Assembly (NCBI GenBank): GCA_963696655.1
Contig: CAVOLB010000089.1
Span: forward strand, 1 to 64,000
Source: Hypericibacter sp963696655
GTDB lineage: Bacteria; Pseudomonadota; Alphaproteobacteria; Dongiales; Dongiaceae
Reading direction: 5' to 3'
DNA: 64,000 nt
The position numbers and the translations under genes are program-made. This document shows, piece by piece, positions 42,714-53,039 of the stretch; the stretch's first letter is position 1, and every line of letters starts with the position of its first letter. Under the pieces are notes generated by a model that was not told the DNA's origin, did not search any database, and saw only the letters and a program-made list of their open reading frames with translations.

Positions 42714-43640
42714 TCAGTGCCCGCGCGGCGGCGCCACGACCGCGCCGCCTGCCGACGGATTGGACGCCGCATTGGCCGCCGCCGCGGCCGGATCGTCGCC
42801 CAGCACGCCGTCGAGGCCGTAATCCACGATCTGCAGGAATTCCATATGGTCCCAGTCCACGAAGGGGGTCACCGAGACGACGCCGTCCGAGATCCGGTCG
42901 ATCACGCCCACCGGCAGCCCCGGGGGGAAGGCCCCGCCATCGCCCGACGTGACGATGCGGTCGCCGACCTCGATCTGCAGGCCGGGCTTGAGATAGAGCA
43001 GCTGGGGCCGGTTCGAGTTGTCGCCGGCGAGGATGGCCCGGTCGCGGGTCCGCTCGACCACGACCGGCACGCGGGAATTGATGTCGGTCAGGAGCAGCAC
43101 CCGGGCCGAGCGCGCCCCGACCTCGCTGACGCGCCCCGCCAGACCGTCGCCGGTCATGGCCGCCTGGCCCTTGCGCAGGCCCGACTTTTCGCCGGCCGAG
43201 ATCAGAACCTCGCGCACGAAGGCGCCGGTATGGTCGCCGATCACCCGGGCGCTGATGAAGCTCGAGCGCGGGTCGGGCACGAAATGCAGCATGGTGCGGA
43301 GCTGGCGGTTCTCGGCGTCGAGGCGCTGGGCGATGGTCTGCCACTCGGCCAGACGCTGGCGCTCGATGCGCAGGCGGGCGTTCTCGGCCCGCAGATCGAC
43401 CAGTTCCTCGAGATTGGCAAAGAGCCCCTCGGCGAAGCTCACGGGCTCCGAGAGCGCGCCCAGGATCGGGGCCACCGCATCGGACACCGCCGTCCGGGCC
43501 TGGGAGACCATCGGGCCATTGGCACGACCCAGCACCATCAGGCCGATGGCCGCAGCCATGACCATGACCAGGGTCAGCCGATGAACCAACGCCCGCAGCG
43601 GCGAGGCCAGGCGCAGCGCGGAGCCGGTCCGCTGCTTCAT
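42714..43640 (-). CDS. mreC: rod shape-determining protein MreC
   Basis: The 308-residue bitopic protein has a short cytoplasmic N-terminus, one membrane helix (LVMVMAAAIGLMVLGRA), a coiled coil (ENARLRIERQRLAEWQT) and a periplasmic beta-barrel domain with VIGDHTGAFVREVLISAG, GLAGRVSEVGARSARVLLLTD and GVIDRISDG. The C-terminal tail is Ala/Pro-rich. It activates PBP2-RodA. Placed between mreB and mreD, 115 bp after mreB. Confidence 0.93.
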   Translation of the reverse strand: MKQRTGSALRLASPLRALVHRLTLVMVMAAAIGLMVLGRANGPMVSQARTAVSDAVAPILGALSEPVSFAEGLFANLEELVDLRAENARLRIERQRLAEWQTIAQRLDAENRQLRTMLHFVPDPRSSFISARVIGDHTGAFVREVLISAGEKSGLRKGQAAMTGDGLAGRVSEVGARSARVLLLTDINSRVPVVVERTRDRAILAGDNSNRPQLLYLKPGLQIEVGDRIVTSGDGGAFPPGLPVGVIDRISDGVVSVTPFVDWDHMEFLQIVDYGLDGVLGDDPAAAAANAASNPSAGGAVVAPPRGH

Positions 43641-43755
43641 AACCTGCCTCCGCAGCGAATGCCCATGCGGGAATCGCTCTTCGTCACCGTCGCGACTCCA
43701 CGACTCACGATAGCCCGATACCCGAATCGGGCAAAGGAAAATTGAGCGGAATCAA

Positions 43756-44796
<1,041 letters not shown>

Positions 44797-44858
44797 TGGT
44801 ATTTACCTCATCGCATTTGGGCCGACGCAGGTCTCTTGCCTGGCGCCTGCATTGTCTG

Positions 44859-44882
44859 GAAAAGCGGGGCCCCTAACCCCGC
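44859..44882 (-). terminator. intrinsic terminator of leuA
   Basis: In the minus-strand sense GCGGGG pairs with CCCCGC around a 7-nt loop and is followed by TTTT (44860-44863). It starts a few bases after the leuA stop and separates leuA from mreB. Confidence 0.75.
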
Positions 44883-44886
44883 GGGT

Positions 44887-46440
44887 TCAAGCGGAAAGCG
44901 CGGCGGGCGCGGTCTTCTGCCTCTTGGTCAGGAGCTTGTTGAGCGCGTGCAGATAGGCCTTGCAGGAGGCCACCAGCGTATCGGTATCGGCCCCCTGGCC
45001 GTTCACCGTCTTGCCGTTTTCCTCCAGCCGCACCGTCACCTCCGCCTGCGCATCCGTGCCGGCGGTGACGGCATTCACTTGGAACAGCTGCAGCCGCGCC
45101 TCATGCGGGAACAGCTGCCGGATCGCCTTGAAGGTCGCGTCCACCGGGCCGTCGCCCAGCGCGCGCGTCTGCTTCACGACGCCGTCGATCTCGAGTTCGA
45201 GGTCCGCCTGCTGCGGGCCCTTGGAGCCGCAGACGACCTGCAGCGAGACGAAACGGATGCTCTCGTTCGAGCGCACCACCTCGTCGTCGACGAGCGCGAC
45301 GATGTCCTCGTCGAACACGTCCTTCTTCTTGTCGGCCAGATCCTTGAAGCGGCGGAACGCCTCTTCGATCGCGTTGTCGCCGAGCTCGAAGCCCAGCTCC
45401 TTGAGCTTGGACTTGAAGGCATGGCGTCCGGAATGCTTGCCCATCACCAGGGTCGAGCGGGAAAGGCCGACCGATTCCGGCGTCATGATCTCGTAGGTGC
45501 CGGCATGCTTGAGCATGCCGTCCTGATGGATGCCGGATTCATGGGCGAAGGCGTTGGCGCCGACGATCGCCTTGTTCGGCTGGACCGGAAAGCCGGTCAC
45601 GGTCGAGACCAGGCGCGAGGCGCGGGTGATGACCTCGGTATGGATGCCGGTCTTGTAGGGCAGGACGTTCTGGCGCGTGCGCAGCGCCATCACGATCTCC
45701 TCGAGGGCGGCGTTGCCGGCGCGCTCGCCCAGGCCGTTGACGGTGCATTCGACCTGCCGCGCGCCGGCGCCGACGGCGGCCAGCGAGTTGGCGACGGCAA
45801 GGCCCAGATCGTTGTGGCAATGGACCGAGATGATCGCCTTGTCGATGTTGGGCACGCGGTTGAACAGCATGCGGATGAGGGCCGCGAACTCGTCGGGCAC
45901 CGCATAGCCGACCGTGTCGGGAATATTGACGGTGCCGGCGCCGCATTTGATCGCGGCCTCGACGCAGCGGCAGAGGAAGTCATGATCGGTGCGCGAGGCG
46001 TCCTCGGCCGACCATTCGACATCCTCGCACAGGCTGCGCGCATAGGTGACGCTGTCGATGACCGCCTGGTGCACGGCCTCGGGCTCCATCTGCAGCTTGA
46101 ACTTCATATGGAGCGGGCTGGTCGAGAGGAAGCTGTGGATGCGCGGACGGACGGCGCCCTGCAGCGCCTCCCAGGCGCGATCGATATCCTTCTTCGAAGC
46201 GCGCGCGAGGCCCGCGACGGAACTGGTCTTCAGCAGCTTCGCGACTTCGCGCACCGCCTCGAAATCGCCGTTGGAGGCGATCGGAAATCCGGCTTCGATC
46301 ACATCGACGCCCATCTCCTCGAGAACCGCGGCAATGCGCTTCTTCTCGTCGAGATTCATCGAGGCGCCGGGCGATTGCTCGCCGTCGCGCATGGTGGTGT
46401 CGAAAATAATGACGCGGTTGGGATCTCGACCCGTGTCCAT
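44887..46440 (-). CDS. leuA: 2-isopropylmalate synthase
   Basis: LeuA condenses acetyl-CoA and 2-oxoisovalerate, the first step of leucine synthesis. ATG 46440 gives 517 residues, the usual length of the long form. IIFDTTMRDGEQSPGASM is the HMGL-like signature; metal ligands are seen in SVHCHNDLGLA, and TVNGLGERAGNAALEE follows. The C-terminal LeuA_dimer domain, site of leucine feedback, is present (VVCGSKGPQQADLELEIDG). The long upstream region may hold a leader. ilvC and ilvNB, which supply its precursor pathway, are 2-7 kb away on the same strand. Confidence 0.96.
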   Translation of the reverse strand: MDTGRDPNRVIIFDTTMRDGEQSPGASMNLDEKKRIAAVLEEMGVDVIEAGFPIASNGDFEAVREVAKLLKTSSVAGLARASKKDIDRAWEALQGAVRPRIHSFLSTSPLHMKFKLQMEPEAVHQAVIDSVTYARSLCEDVEWSAEDASRTDHDFLCRCVEAAIKCGAGTVNIPDTVGYAVPDEFAALIRMLFNRVPNIDKAIISVHCHNDLGLAVANSLAAVGAGARQVECTVNGLGERAGNAALEEIVMALRTRQNVLPYKTGIHTEVITRASRLVSTVTGFPVQPNKAIVGANAFAHESGIHQDGMLKHAGTYEIMTPESVGLSRSTLVMGKHSGRHAFKSKLKELGFELGDNAIEEAFRRFKDLADKKKDVFDEDIVALVDDEVVRSNESIRFVSLQVVCGSKGPQQADLELEIDGVVKQTRALGDGPVDATFKAIRQLFPHEARLQLFQVNAVTAGTDAQAEVTVRLEENGKTVNGQGADTDTLVASCKAYLHALNKLLTKRQKTAPAALSA

Positions 46441-46984
46441 TGCTCTAACCCTTTGGCATCTCTGGTTCCGAGAGCGACTTCGACCGATGTCCCCTGAATG
46501 GCGTAACAAGGCGGCTTAAGCCCTCGCCTCCGCCGGTCAGGGGCGGTTAAGTCGAAGCGTCCAAAGCTCCAGAGACAGGGCGGTCCGTCCACGGGTTGAG
46601 GTTGAGCCGGCCGCGCGCCGCGCCGCACAGGGCGCCAGATGAAAATAATCGCGGCAAATCAAAAACATATAGCCAGCTCAAAGCCCGATTCATGTCCGGT
46701 CCGCAGCTTTGTAACCTTGCTTGATGTTGGTTAACAAGTCCTTTCGGGCCGCGTTGTTTTCTCAATGAATCAGGGTGCTGCCGGGTTCCTGCCACCCGGA
46801 CTTGCCAGAGAAGCCTGCTGCGGCCAAGAATGGCTCAGTTTCCGGGATAGAAGGAAATTCCAACCATTTCCGTGAGATCGCGAGCATCCCAGGCGGCCGC
46901 CAGGCCGTTTTGGGCCAAGCCCGGGTCTGTCCCGCGATAAGCTGCCGAAAGTTAACAAGGCCGTAATGACAACCTGGGGAGGAA
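46441..46984. promoter_or_regulatory. 544-bp divergent region: leuA leader and binding-protein promoter
   Basis: The part next to leuA contains competing GC stems in the minus-strand sense: CCGCC-N-GGCGG (near 46530-46550) and a following GGCGG-N-CCGCC near 46511-46535. They cannot form together, and they follow a short open frame (46547-46693). This could be a leucine attenuator, but there is no clean T-run. The part next to 46985 should carry the polyamine-binding-protein promoter; GGGAGGAA precedes its start. Confidence 0.35.
46547..46693 (-). CDS. possible 48-residue leader peptide upstream of leuA
   Basis: The frame begins MNRALSWLYVFDLPRLFSSG and ends NLNPWTDRPVSGALDAST, about 107 bp before leuA. 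Eight of its 48 residues are Leu. Ribosome stalling on leader Leu codons controls leucine genes in other proteobacteria, but these codons are not clustered and no strong ribosome site is visible. Reported as a weak candidate only. Confidence 0.25.
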   Translation of the reverse strand: MNRALSWLYVFDLPRLFSSGALCGAARGRLNLNPWTDRPVSGALDAST

Positions 46985-48130
46985 ATGACCATGACAAAGA
47001 GCCTGCGCCGCCGCCGCGCGGAAGGGTTCGTTCGCGATTTTGCCGCAGGCCGGGTCGATCGCCGGCGTTTTCTGAAGGCCCTGGCCGCCGTCGGGGTCGG
47101 GCTCGGCACGACGACGCTGGGACAGCGCCTCGCCGCCGCGAAACCGAACCTCACCTATTACACCTGGGCCGAATATGACAACCCGGCCTTCCACAACGCC
47201 TATGTGAAGAAGAATGGCGGGACGCCGAACTACGCGATCTTCGCCGACGAGGAAGAGGCGCTGCAGCGCATGCGCAACGGCTACCGCGCCGATGTCGCCC
47301 ATCCCTGCACCAGCAATGTGCTGCGCTGGTACGACGCCGGAATCCTCAATCCGATCGATACCAGCCGGCTCGAGCATTGGCCCGACGTCTTCGACGGATT
47401 CAAGACGGTCGCGGGCGTGCAGATCGACGGCAAGACCTTCCATGTGCCCTGGGAATGGGGCAACAGCTCGGTCGCCTATCGCCCCGACAAGGTCGAGATC
47501 AAGGAGGAGAGCTACGGCCTGCTGCTCGACGAGCGCTACAAGGGCAAGATGTCGAGCTTCGACAATTCGGAAGAGGTGCCGATCATGTCGGCGATCCTCG
47601 CCGGCGCCAAGGATCCCTTCAAGCTGACCGAGGAGGACTATCCGAAGGTCGAAGCGATCATGAAGCAGATCAACTCGAACATGCGCTTCTACTGGACCGA
47701 CGCGACGGAAATGCAGCAGGCCCTGGCGTCGGGCGAGATCGTGGCGGCGACCGCCTGGAACGACGTCATCAAGGCCATGGCCGACGCAGGCGTTCCGATC
47801 AAATTCATGACGCCCAAGGAAGGCATCCTCACCTGGGTCTGCGGCATGGTGCTGCTGAAGAACGGGCCCGGCGACGAGGGCCAGGCCTACGAGTTCATGG
47901 ACGCGATGCTCTCGACCGAGAGCGGGGTGGCGCTGATGGAAAACTTCTATTACGGCCATTCCAACCGCAAGACCCTCGCGGTCGCCGACCCCGAGCTGGT
48001 CAAGGGCCTCGGCCTCGACCAGGCCGAGGCGCGCATCGCCGATCCCAGGACGCATTTCTTCCAGCCGCAACCCAACGACCAGCGCGAGAAGCTGATCGCC
48101 ATGTTCGAGCGGGTGAAGGCCGGGTTGTGA
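46985..48130 (+). CDS. polyamine-type ABC transporter substrate-binding protein (PotD-like, Tat-exported)
   Basis: The 381-residue protein starts at ATG 46985 with GGGAGGAA upstream. It has a twin-arginine signal: VDRRRFLKALAAVGVGLG ending in AAA. The mature start NLTYYTWAEYDNPAFHNAY is typical of spermidine/putrescine-type binding proteins (SBP_bac_6/8), and ADVAHPCTSNVLRWYDAGIL, FHVPWEWGNSSVAYRPD and LTWVCGMVLLKNG fit. No permease or ATPase genes follow within the window. The ligand is not certain. Confidence 0.85.
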   Translation: MTMTKSLRRRRAEGFVRDFAAGRVDRRRFLKALAAVGVGLGTTTLGQRLAAAKPNLTYYTWAEYDNPAFHNAYVKKNGGTPNYAIFADEEEALQRMRNGYRADVAHPCTSNVLRWYDAGILNPIDTSRLEHWPDVFDGFKTVAGVQIDGKTFHVPWEWGNSSVAYRPDKVEIKEESYGLLLDERYKGKMSSFDNSEEVPIMSAILAGAKDPFKLTEEDYPKVEAIMKQINSNMRFYWTDATEMQQALASGEIVAATAWNDVIKAMADAGVPIKFMTPKEGILTWVCGMVLLKNGPGDEGQAYEFMDAMLSTESGVALMENFYYGHSNRKTLAVADPELVKGLGLDQAEARIADPRTHFFQPQPNDQREKLIAMFERVKAGL

Positions 48131-48148
48131 CGTTATTCGAATAGGTAT

Positions 48149-48253
48149 CCCCTTCCCCGCTTCGCGGGGGAGGGCAAGGGAGGGGACCGTTCGGTATCCG
48201 ATACCGCGTCTTCCCCCTTCCTAACCTTCCCCCGTTCCGGGGGAAGGGACAGA
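48149..48253. repeat. dispersed palindromic repeat, copy A
   Basis: The unit has two hairpins: one around TTCCCCGC-TTCGC-GGGGGA and one around CTTCCCCC-GTTCC-GGGGGAAG, joined by a spacer with GGTATCCGATACC. It resembles copies at 48301, 52979, 58479 and 63709. It lies at the end of the binding-protein gene and may also stop transcription. Confidence 0.85.
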
Positions 48254-48300
48254 TGGAGCGTCGCAGCTCGATAGCAGGAGAGATTGGCGAGTTTGAATTG

Positions 48301-48410
48301 TTGTCTCCTCCCCCGCTTCGCGGGGGAGGACTAAGGAGGGGGCTGCTCGGTATCCGATACCGCGTCTTCCCCCTTCCTATCCTTCCCCCGTTCCGGGGGA
48401 AGGGACAGAT
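48301..48410. repeat. dispersed palindromic repeat, copy B (tandem with copy A)
   Basis: Nearly the same sequence as copy A, with CTCCCCC-GCTTCGC-GGGGGAG, the shared spacer GGTATCCGATACCGCGTC and the terminal hairpin CTTCCCCC-GTTCC-GGGGGAAG followed by GGGACAGAT. It lies 18 bp from the ilvC stop codon, so it may serve as a bidirectional terminator. Confidence 0.85.
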
Positions 48411-48427
48411 CGAGTTTCCGAGTTGCT

Positions 48428-49447
48428 TCAGTTCTTGGTCTTGTCGACCAGCTTGTTCTTCCCGATCCAAGGCATCATCGCGCGCAGCTTGACGCCGACT
48501 TCCTCGATCGGATGCTCGGCGGCACGCCGGCGCATCGCCTTGAAGCTCGGCTGACCGGCATTGTTCTCCAGCACCCAGTCGCGGGCGAAACGGCCGGACT
48601 GGATGTCGTCGAGGATGCGCTTCATCTCCTTCTTGGTCTCGTCGGTCACGATCCGGGGACCGCGGGTATAGTCGCCATATTCGGCGGTATTGGAGATCGA
48701 GTAGCGCATGTTTGCGATGCCGCCCTCATAGATGAGGTCGACGATCAGCTTCACCTCGTGGAGGCATTCGAAATAGGCCATCTCCGGGGCGTAGCCCGCT
48801 TCGACCAGCGTCTCGTAGCCGGCCTGGATCAGCGCGGTCAGGCCGCCGCAGAGCACGACCTGCTCGCCGAAGAGATCGGTCTCGCATTCCTCGCGGAAAT
48901 CCGTCTCGATGATGCCCGAACGGCCGCCGCCGATGGCCGAGGCATAGGAGAGCGCGATCTCGAGCGCGTTGCCCGAGGGATTCTGCGCCACCGCCACGAG
49001 GCAGGGGACGCCGCCGCCCTTCTGATATTCGGAGCGCACCGTATGGCCGGGGCCCTTGGGCGCCACCATGAACACGTCGATGTCGGCGCGCGGCTCGATC
49101 AGGCGGAAATGGATGTTGAGGCCGTGGCCGAAGGCGATGGCGGCACCCGGGCGCATGTTGGCATGGAGCTCGTCGGTGTAGATCTTCGCCTGCAGCTCGT
49201 CGGGCGTCAGCATCATGACGATGTCCGCCCATTTCGCCGCCTCGGCCGGAGTCATCACCTGGAGGCCCGCGGCTTCCGCCTTCTTGATCGAGGCCGAGCC
49301 CGGCTTCAGCGCGACGCGCACATCCTTGACGCCGCTGTCTTTGAGATTGAGGGCATGGGCGTGGCCCTGGCTGCCATAGCCGACGACGGCGACCTTCTTG
49401 CCCTTGATCAGATTGACGTCGGCATCACGATCGTAATAGACGCGCAT
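48428..49447 (-). CDS. ilvC: ketol-acid reductoisomerase (class I, NADP+)
   Basis: IlvC converts acetolactate or acetohydroxybutyrate to dihydroxy acids in branched-chain amino-acid synthesis. The 339-residue length is class I. VAVVGYGSQGHAHALNL is the Rossmann NADP motif; SASIKK holds phosphate-binding serines; metal ligands lie in the C-terminal knot (FGEQVVLCGG and MAYFECLHEVKLIVDLI, ending ...GEYGDYTRG-like TAEYGDYTRGPRI). It lies downstream of ilvN (131 bp gap), in the usual ilvB-ilvN-ilvC order. Confidence 0.97.
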   Translation of the reverse strand: MRVYYDRDADVNLIKGKKVAVVGYGSQGHAHALNLKDSGVKDVRVALKPGSASIKKAEAAGLQVMTPAEAAKWADIVMMLTPDELQAKIYTDELHANMRPGAAIAFGHGLNIHFRLIEPRADIDVFMVAPKGPGHTVRSEYQKGGGVPCLVAVAQNPSGNALEIALSYASAIGGGRSGIIETDFREECETDLFGEQVVLCGGLTALIQAGYETLVEAGYAPEMAYFECLHEVKLIVDLIYEGGIANMRYSISNTAEYGDYTRGPRIVTDETKKEMKRILDDIQSGRFARDWVLENNAGQPSFKAMRRRAAEHPIEEVGVKLRAMMPWIGKNKLVDKTKN

Positions 49448-49578
49448 TCAAGTCCTCTCCTCTGTCTTTGCCAGCATCGGCAGGCGCCCCTTGAGGGGGC
49501 CAGGACACTGCCGTTCCGAACGAGTGGCAGGATCGATCCCGCCGATATGGCCCATGCGATTTCGTTGGTTTATAGGCC

Positions 49579-50091
49579 TCAAAGCGCCTCGGGGCCGCGT
49601 GCGATTGCTGCAACGCCGGTACGCGATACGTCGACCAGTCCCAGCGGCTGCATCAGGTTGATGAAGGCGTTGAGCTTGTCGGTCGAACCCGTCATTTCGA
49701 AGACGAAGGATTCGATGGTCGAATCCACGACGCGGGCGCGGAAGATGTCGGCGATGCGCAGGGATTCGACCCGCTTCTCGCCAGTGCCGCGCACCTTGAT
49801 CAGGGCCAGCTCGCGTTCGAGGCTGGGGCCCTCGGCCGTCAGGTCGCTGACCCGATGGACCGGAACCAGCCGCCCGAGCTGGGCCTTGATCTGCTCGATG
49901 ATCATGACCGTGCCGGAGGTGACGATCGTGATGCGCGACAAATGACGCTGCGCATCGACCTCGGCGACGGTCAGGCTTTCGATGTTGTAGCCGCGGCCAG
50001 AAAACAGCCCGACCACGCGGGCCAGGATGCCGGGTTCGTTGTCCACCAGCACCGAGATGGTGTGGCGCTCGATCTTTTGCGGTTCAGCCAT
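49579..50091 (-). CDS. ilvN: acetolactate synthase small (regulatory) subunit
   Basis: The 170-residue protein has an N-terminal ACT domain (HTISVLVDNEPGILARVVGLF, then SGRGYNIESLTVAEVD) and a C-terminal AHAS small-subunit domain (ADIFRARVVDSTIESFVFEMTG). It binds valine and activates the large subunit. Only 5 bp separate it from ilvB, so the two subunits are made together. The symbol ilvH is also used for this gene. Confidence 0.95.
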   Translation of the reverse strand: MAEPQKIERHTISVLVDNEPGILARVVGLFSGRGYNIESLTVAEVDAQRHLSRITIVTSGTVMIIEQIKAQLGRLVPVHRVSDLTAEGPSLERELALIKVRGTGEKRVESLRIADIFRARVVDSTIESFVFEMTGSTDKLNAFINLMQPLGLVDVSRTGVAAIARGPEAL

Positions 50092-50096
50092 GGCAC

Positions 50097-51863
50097 TTAC
50101 ACCAGCACCATGCCTTCTTCGGAGACCGGCTTCGCATGATCGTCGGGGCCGAGCAGCATCTCGTTATGCGCGGCACCCGAGGGGATCATCGGGAAGCAGT
50201 TCTCGGTCTGATCGATGCGGCAATCGACCACGACGGTGCGCCGGGTCTTGATCATCTCGGCGATGGCGCCGTCGAGGTCGGAGGGCTTCTCGATCAGCAT
50301 GCCCACGCCGCCGAAGGCGTCGGCGAGCTTGACGAAATCGGGCAGCGAATCCGTGTAGCTCTCGGAATAGCGACCGCCATGCAGCAGCTCCTGCCATTGC
50401 CGCACCATGCCCATCCACTGGTTGTTCATGATGAAGATCTTGACCGGCAGCTTGTATTGGCAGGCGGTGGAAAGCTCCTGGATGTTCATCAGGATCGAGG
50501 CCTCGCCGGCCACGTCGATGACGAGCGCATCGGGATGCGCGATCTGCACGCCGATCGCGGCCGGCAGGCCATAGCCCATCGTGCCGAGGCCGCCCGAGGT
50601 CAGCCAGCGATTGGGCTGCTCGAACTTCAGGAACTGGGCCGCCCACATCTGATGCTGACCGACCTCGGTCGTGATGTAGACGTCCTTGTCCTTGATCGCG
50701 GCATAGAGTCGCTGCAGCGCATATTGCGGCTTGATGATGCTGTCGGAGTTCTTGAAGCGCAGGCAGTTACGGCCGCGCCACTCCTCGATCTGCTTCCACC
50801 AGGCGGCCAGCGCCTTGGTGTCGGGCTGGACCTGCTTGGCCTTCCAGACCTTGATCATGTCCTCGAGCACATGGCCGACATCGCCGACGATCGGCACGTC
50901 CACGCGGACGTTCTTGTTGATCGAGGAGGGATCGATGTCGATATGGATCTTCTTCGAGTGGGGCGCGAAGGCGCTGACCTTGCCGGTCACCCGGTCGTCG
51001 AAGCGGGCGCCGACCGCGACCATCACGTCGCATTCATGCATCGCCCAATTGGCCTCGTACATGCCGTGCATGCCGAGCATCCCCAGGAACTGCGGATCGG
51101 AGGCCGGGAAGGCGCCCAGCCCCATCAGCGTCAGCGTGCAGGGAAAGCCGGTCATCTTCACGAACTGCTTCAGCAGCTGCGAGGCACCGGGGCCGGAGTT
51201 GATCACGCCGCCGCCGCAATAGAAGAGCGGCTTCTTGGCCTTGGCCAGGAGCTCGACCGCGGCCTCGATCTGGCGGGCGTCGCCCTTCACCGGCGGGTTG
51301 TAGCTGCGATGCTTGCGCGCGGACGCCGCCGGCGCGCCGGCATAGGTCGTCTTGGTCTGCAGCACGTCCTTGGGCAGGTCGATCACGACCGGGCCCGGAC
51401 GGCCGCTGCGCGCGACATGGAAGGCTTCATGCACCACACGGCCCAGATCGGCCACGTTCTTCACCAGGTAGTTATGCTTGGTGCAGGGCCGGGTGATGCC
51501 GGTGGTGTCGGCTTCCTGGAACGCGTCATTGCCGATCAGATGGGTCGGGACCTGACCGGTCAGGCAGACGATCGGAATCGAATCCATCAGCGCGTCGGTC
51601 AGGCCGGTCACCGCATTGGTGGCGCCGGGACCCGAGGTCACCAGCACGACGCCGACCTTGCCGGTCGAGCGCGCATAGCCTTCGGCCGCATGCACGGCCG
51701 CCTGCTCGTGACGCACGAGAATGTGGCGCAGCGCGTTCTGCTTGAAGAGCTCGTCATAGATCGGAAGGACCGCGCCGCCGGGATAGCCGAATACGACGTC
51801 CACACCCTGGTCCAAAAGGGCCCGGATGAGGACAGACGCACCGATCATCTCCTGCGCAGACAT
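50097..51863 (-). CDS. ilvB: acetolactate synthase large (catalytic) subunit
   Basis: ATG 51863 (AAAGGATC upstream) gives 588 residues. The ThDP-dependent enzyme forms acetolactate from pyruvate. Catalytic Glu is in VRHEQAAVHAAEGYARS; VTSGPGATNAVTGL and GQVPTHLIGNDAFQE follow; the FAD-like middle domain has FDDRVTGKV; ThDP/Mg motif is VIDVAGEASILMN with the later NNQWMGMVRQWQE. GDGS is replaced by GEAS in the ThDP motif, which also occurs in alphaproteobacterial homologues. The symbol ilvI is equally used. Confidence 0.95.
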   Translation of the reverse strand: MSAQEMIGASVLIRALLDQGVDVVFGYPGGAVLPIYDELFKQNALRHILVRHEQAAVHAAEGYARSTGKVGVVLVTSGPGATNAVTGLTDALMDSIPIVCLTGQVPTHLIGNDAFQEADTTGITRPCTKHNYLVKNVADLGRVVHEAFHVARSGRPGPVVIDLPKDVLQTKTTYAGAPAASARKHRSYNPPVKGDARQIEAAVELLAKAKKPLFYCGGGVINSGPGASQLLKQFVKMTGFPCTLTLMGLGAFPASDPQFLGMLGMHGMYEANWAMHECDVMVAVGARFDDRVTGKVSAFAPHSKKIHIDIDPSSINKNVRVDVPIVGDVGHVLEDMIKVWKAKQVQPDTKALAAWWKQIEEWRGRNCLRFKNSDSIIKPQYALQRLYAAIKDKDVYITTEVGQHQMWAAQFLKFEQPNRWLTSGGLGTMGYGLPAAIGVQIAHPDALVIDVAGEASILMNIQELSTACQYKLPVKIFIMNNQWMGMVRQWQELLHGGRYSESYTDSLPDFVKLADAFGGVGMLIEKPSDLDGAIAEMIKTRRTVVVDCRIDQTENCFPMIPSGAAHNEMLLGPDDHAKPVSEEGMVLV

Positions 51864-52019
51864 TTTCGCTGATCCTTTCGTTCTCAAAATTCGGAAGCCG
51901 GTTCAAGGGCTCCGCCGGTTTCGCGCGGCCGATTTACGGGCGCAAAACACCGTCCCGCACGGACCTTTCCGGCCGGCAAGGAGCCCGAAACTAGTGATTT
52001 GCTGCAATGCGGTCAACAG

Positions 52020-53039
52020 CTATTGGCAAATCTTCGAAAAGAAATTGCGAAAGAATCTTTCCAAAAATTGCGCGTCGGCAAAATCCGGTTCCAGCGGATC
52101 GGCCTCGATCCGGGCCGCTTCCGGCAGCCGGTGGCGAAACCAGGTGTATTGCCGCTTGGCATAGCGCCGGGTGGCCTGCTGGCCGGCCGCGACGGCCGTT
52201 TCCAGGGTGCAGGTTCCGGCCAGATGAGCCCCCAGCTCGGCGACGCCGATCGCCTTCATGGCGGGGAGGGCGGGATCGAGCTTCAACGCCAGGAGGGCCC
52301 TCACCTCCTCGAGCGCTCCCGCCGCCACCATGCGGGCGAAGCGGCGATCGCAGGCGGCATAGAGCGCGGCGCGCGGCGGCATCAGGAGATAGGTTTCGAA
52401 GGCCAGATCCGGCGGCGGCTCCCGGCCGCTCTCCGCCTGCCAGACCGACAGCGGCTTGCCGGTCGCCTCGAAGAGCTCGAGGGCGCGCAAGATGCGCTGG
52501 CGGTCGGTCGGCTCGAGCCGCGCGGCCGTCGCGGGGTCGCAAGCTTCGAGGGCCTTGAACAGCGACGCCACGCCGTCCGGCGCCCTCATCCGCGCCTGCA
52601 GGCCGGTGCGGATCGCCTCCGGGATCGGCGGCAGATCGGCGATGCCGCGCATCAGGGATTCGAGATAGAGCCCGGTGCCGCCGACCAGGATCGGCAGGCG
52701 GCCCTCCGCCCGGGTGGCGGCGATGGCATCGAGCGCCAGCTCGCGCCAGCGTCCCGCCGAGCAGGGCTCGCTCGCCGGCAGGACGCCGAAGAGACGATGG
52801 CGCGCGCGCGCCATCTCCGCCTCGGTCGGACGCGCCGACAAGAGCGACAGCTCGCGATAGAGCTGCATGCTGTCGGCATTGATGATCGTGCCATTGAGGC
52901 GCTGCGCCAGCGCCATGGCCAGCGCCGACTTCCCGCTCGCCGTGGGGCCGGCGATGACCAGGACATTCGCGTTCTGATCCCCTCCCCCGTTCCGGGGGAG
53001 GGTCAGGGAGGGGGAAGATGCTGACGGTGCAGGAGTCAT
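52020..53039 (-). CDS. miaA: tRNA dimethylallyltransferase
   Basis: MiaA adds a dimethylallyl group to A37 of tRNAs that read U-starting codons. The core begins VLVIAGPTASGKSALAMAL (P-loop), then INADSMQLYREL, VGGTGLYLESLM, and RILRALELFEATGKPLSVW, and ends in RRYAKRQYTWFRHR. The protein has 339 residues with an N-terminal extension of about 22 residues encoded by a dispersed palindromic repeat (52979-53039); no in-frame ATG or GTG exists between repeat and P-loop. The extension is thus expected to be translated, unless a rare start is used. Confidence 0.93.
   Translation of the reverse strand: MTPAPSASSPSLTLPRNGGGDQNANVLVIAGPTASGKSALAMALAQRLNGTIINADSMQLYRELSLLSARPTEAEMARARHRLFGVLPASEPCSAGRWRELALDAIAATRAEGRLPILVGGTGLYLESLMRGIADLPPIPEAIRTGLQARMRAPDGVASLFKALEACDPATAARLEPTDRQRILRALELFEATGKPLSVWQAESGREPPPDLAFETYLLMPPRAALYAACDRRFARMVAAGALEEVRALLALKLDPALPAMKAIGVAELGAHLAGTCTLETAVAAGQQATRRYAKRQYTWFRHRLPEAARIEADPLEPDFADAQFLERFFRNFFSKICQ

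Noticed and set aside
48131..48427. CRISPR-like look of the two tandem repeats
   Set aside because: Only two copies with long, palindromic units and no unique spacers of even length; they fit dispersed palindromic repeats. No cas genes in the window.
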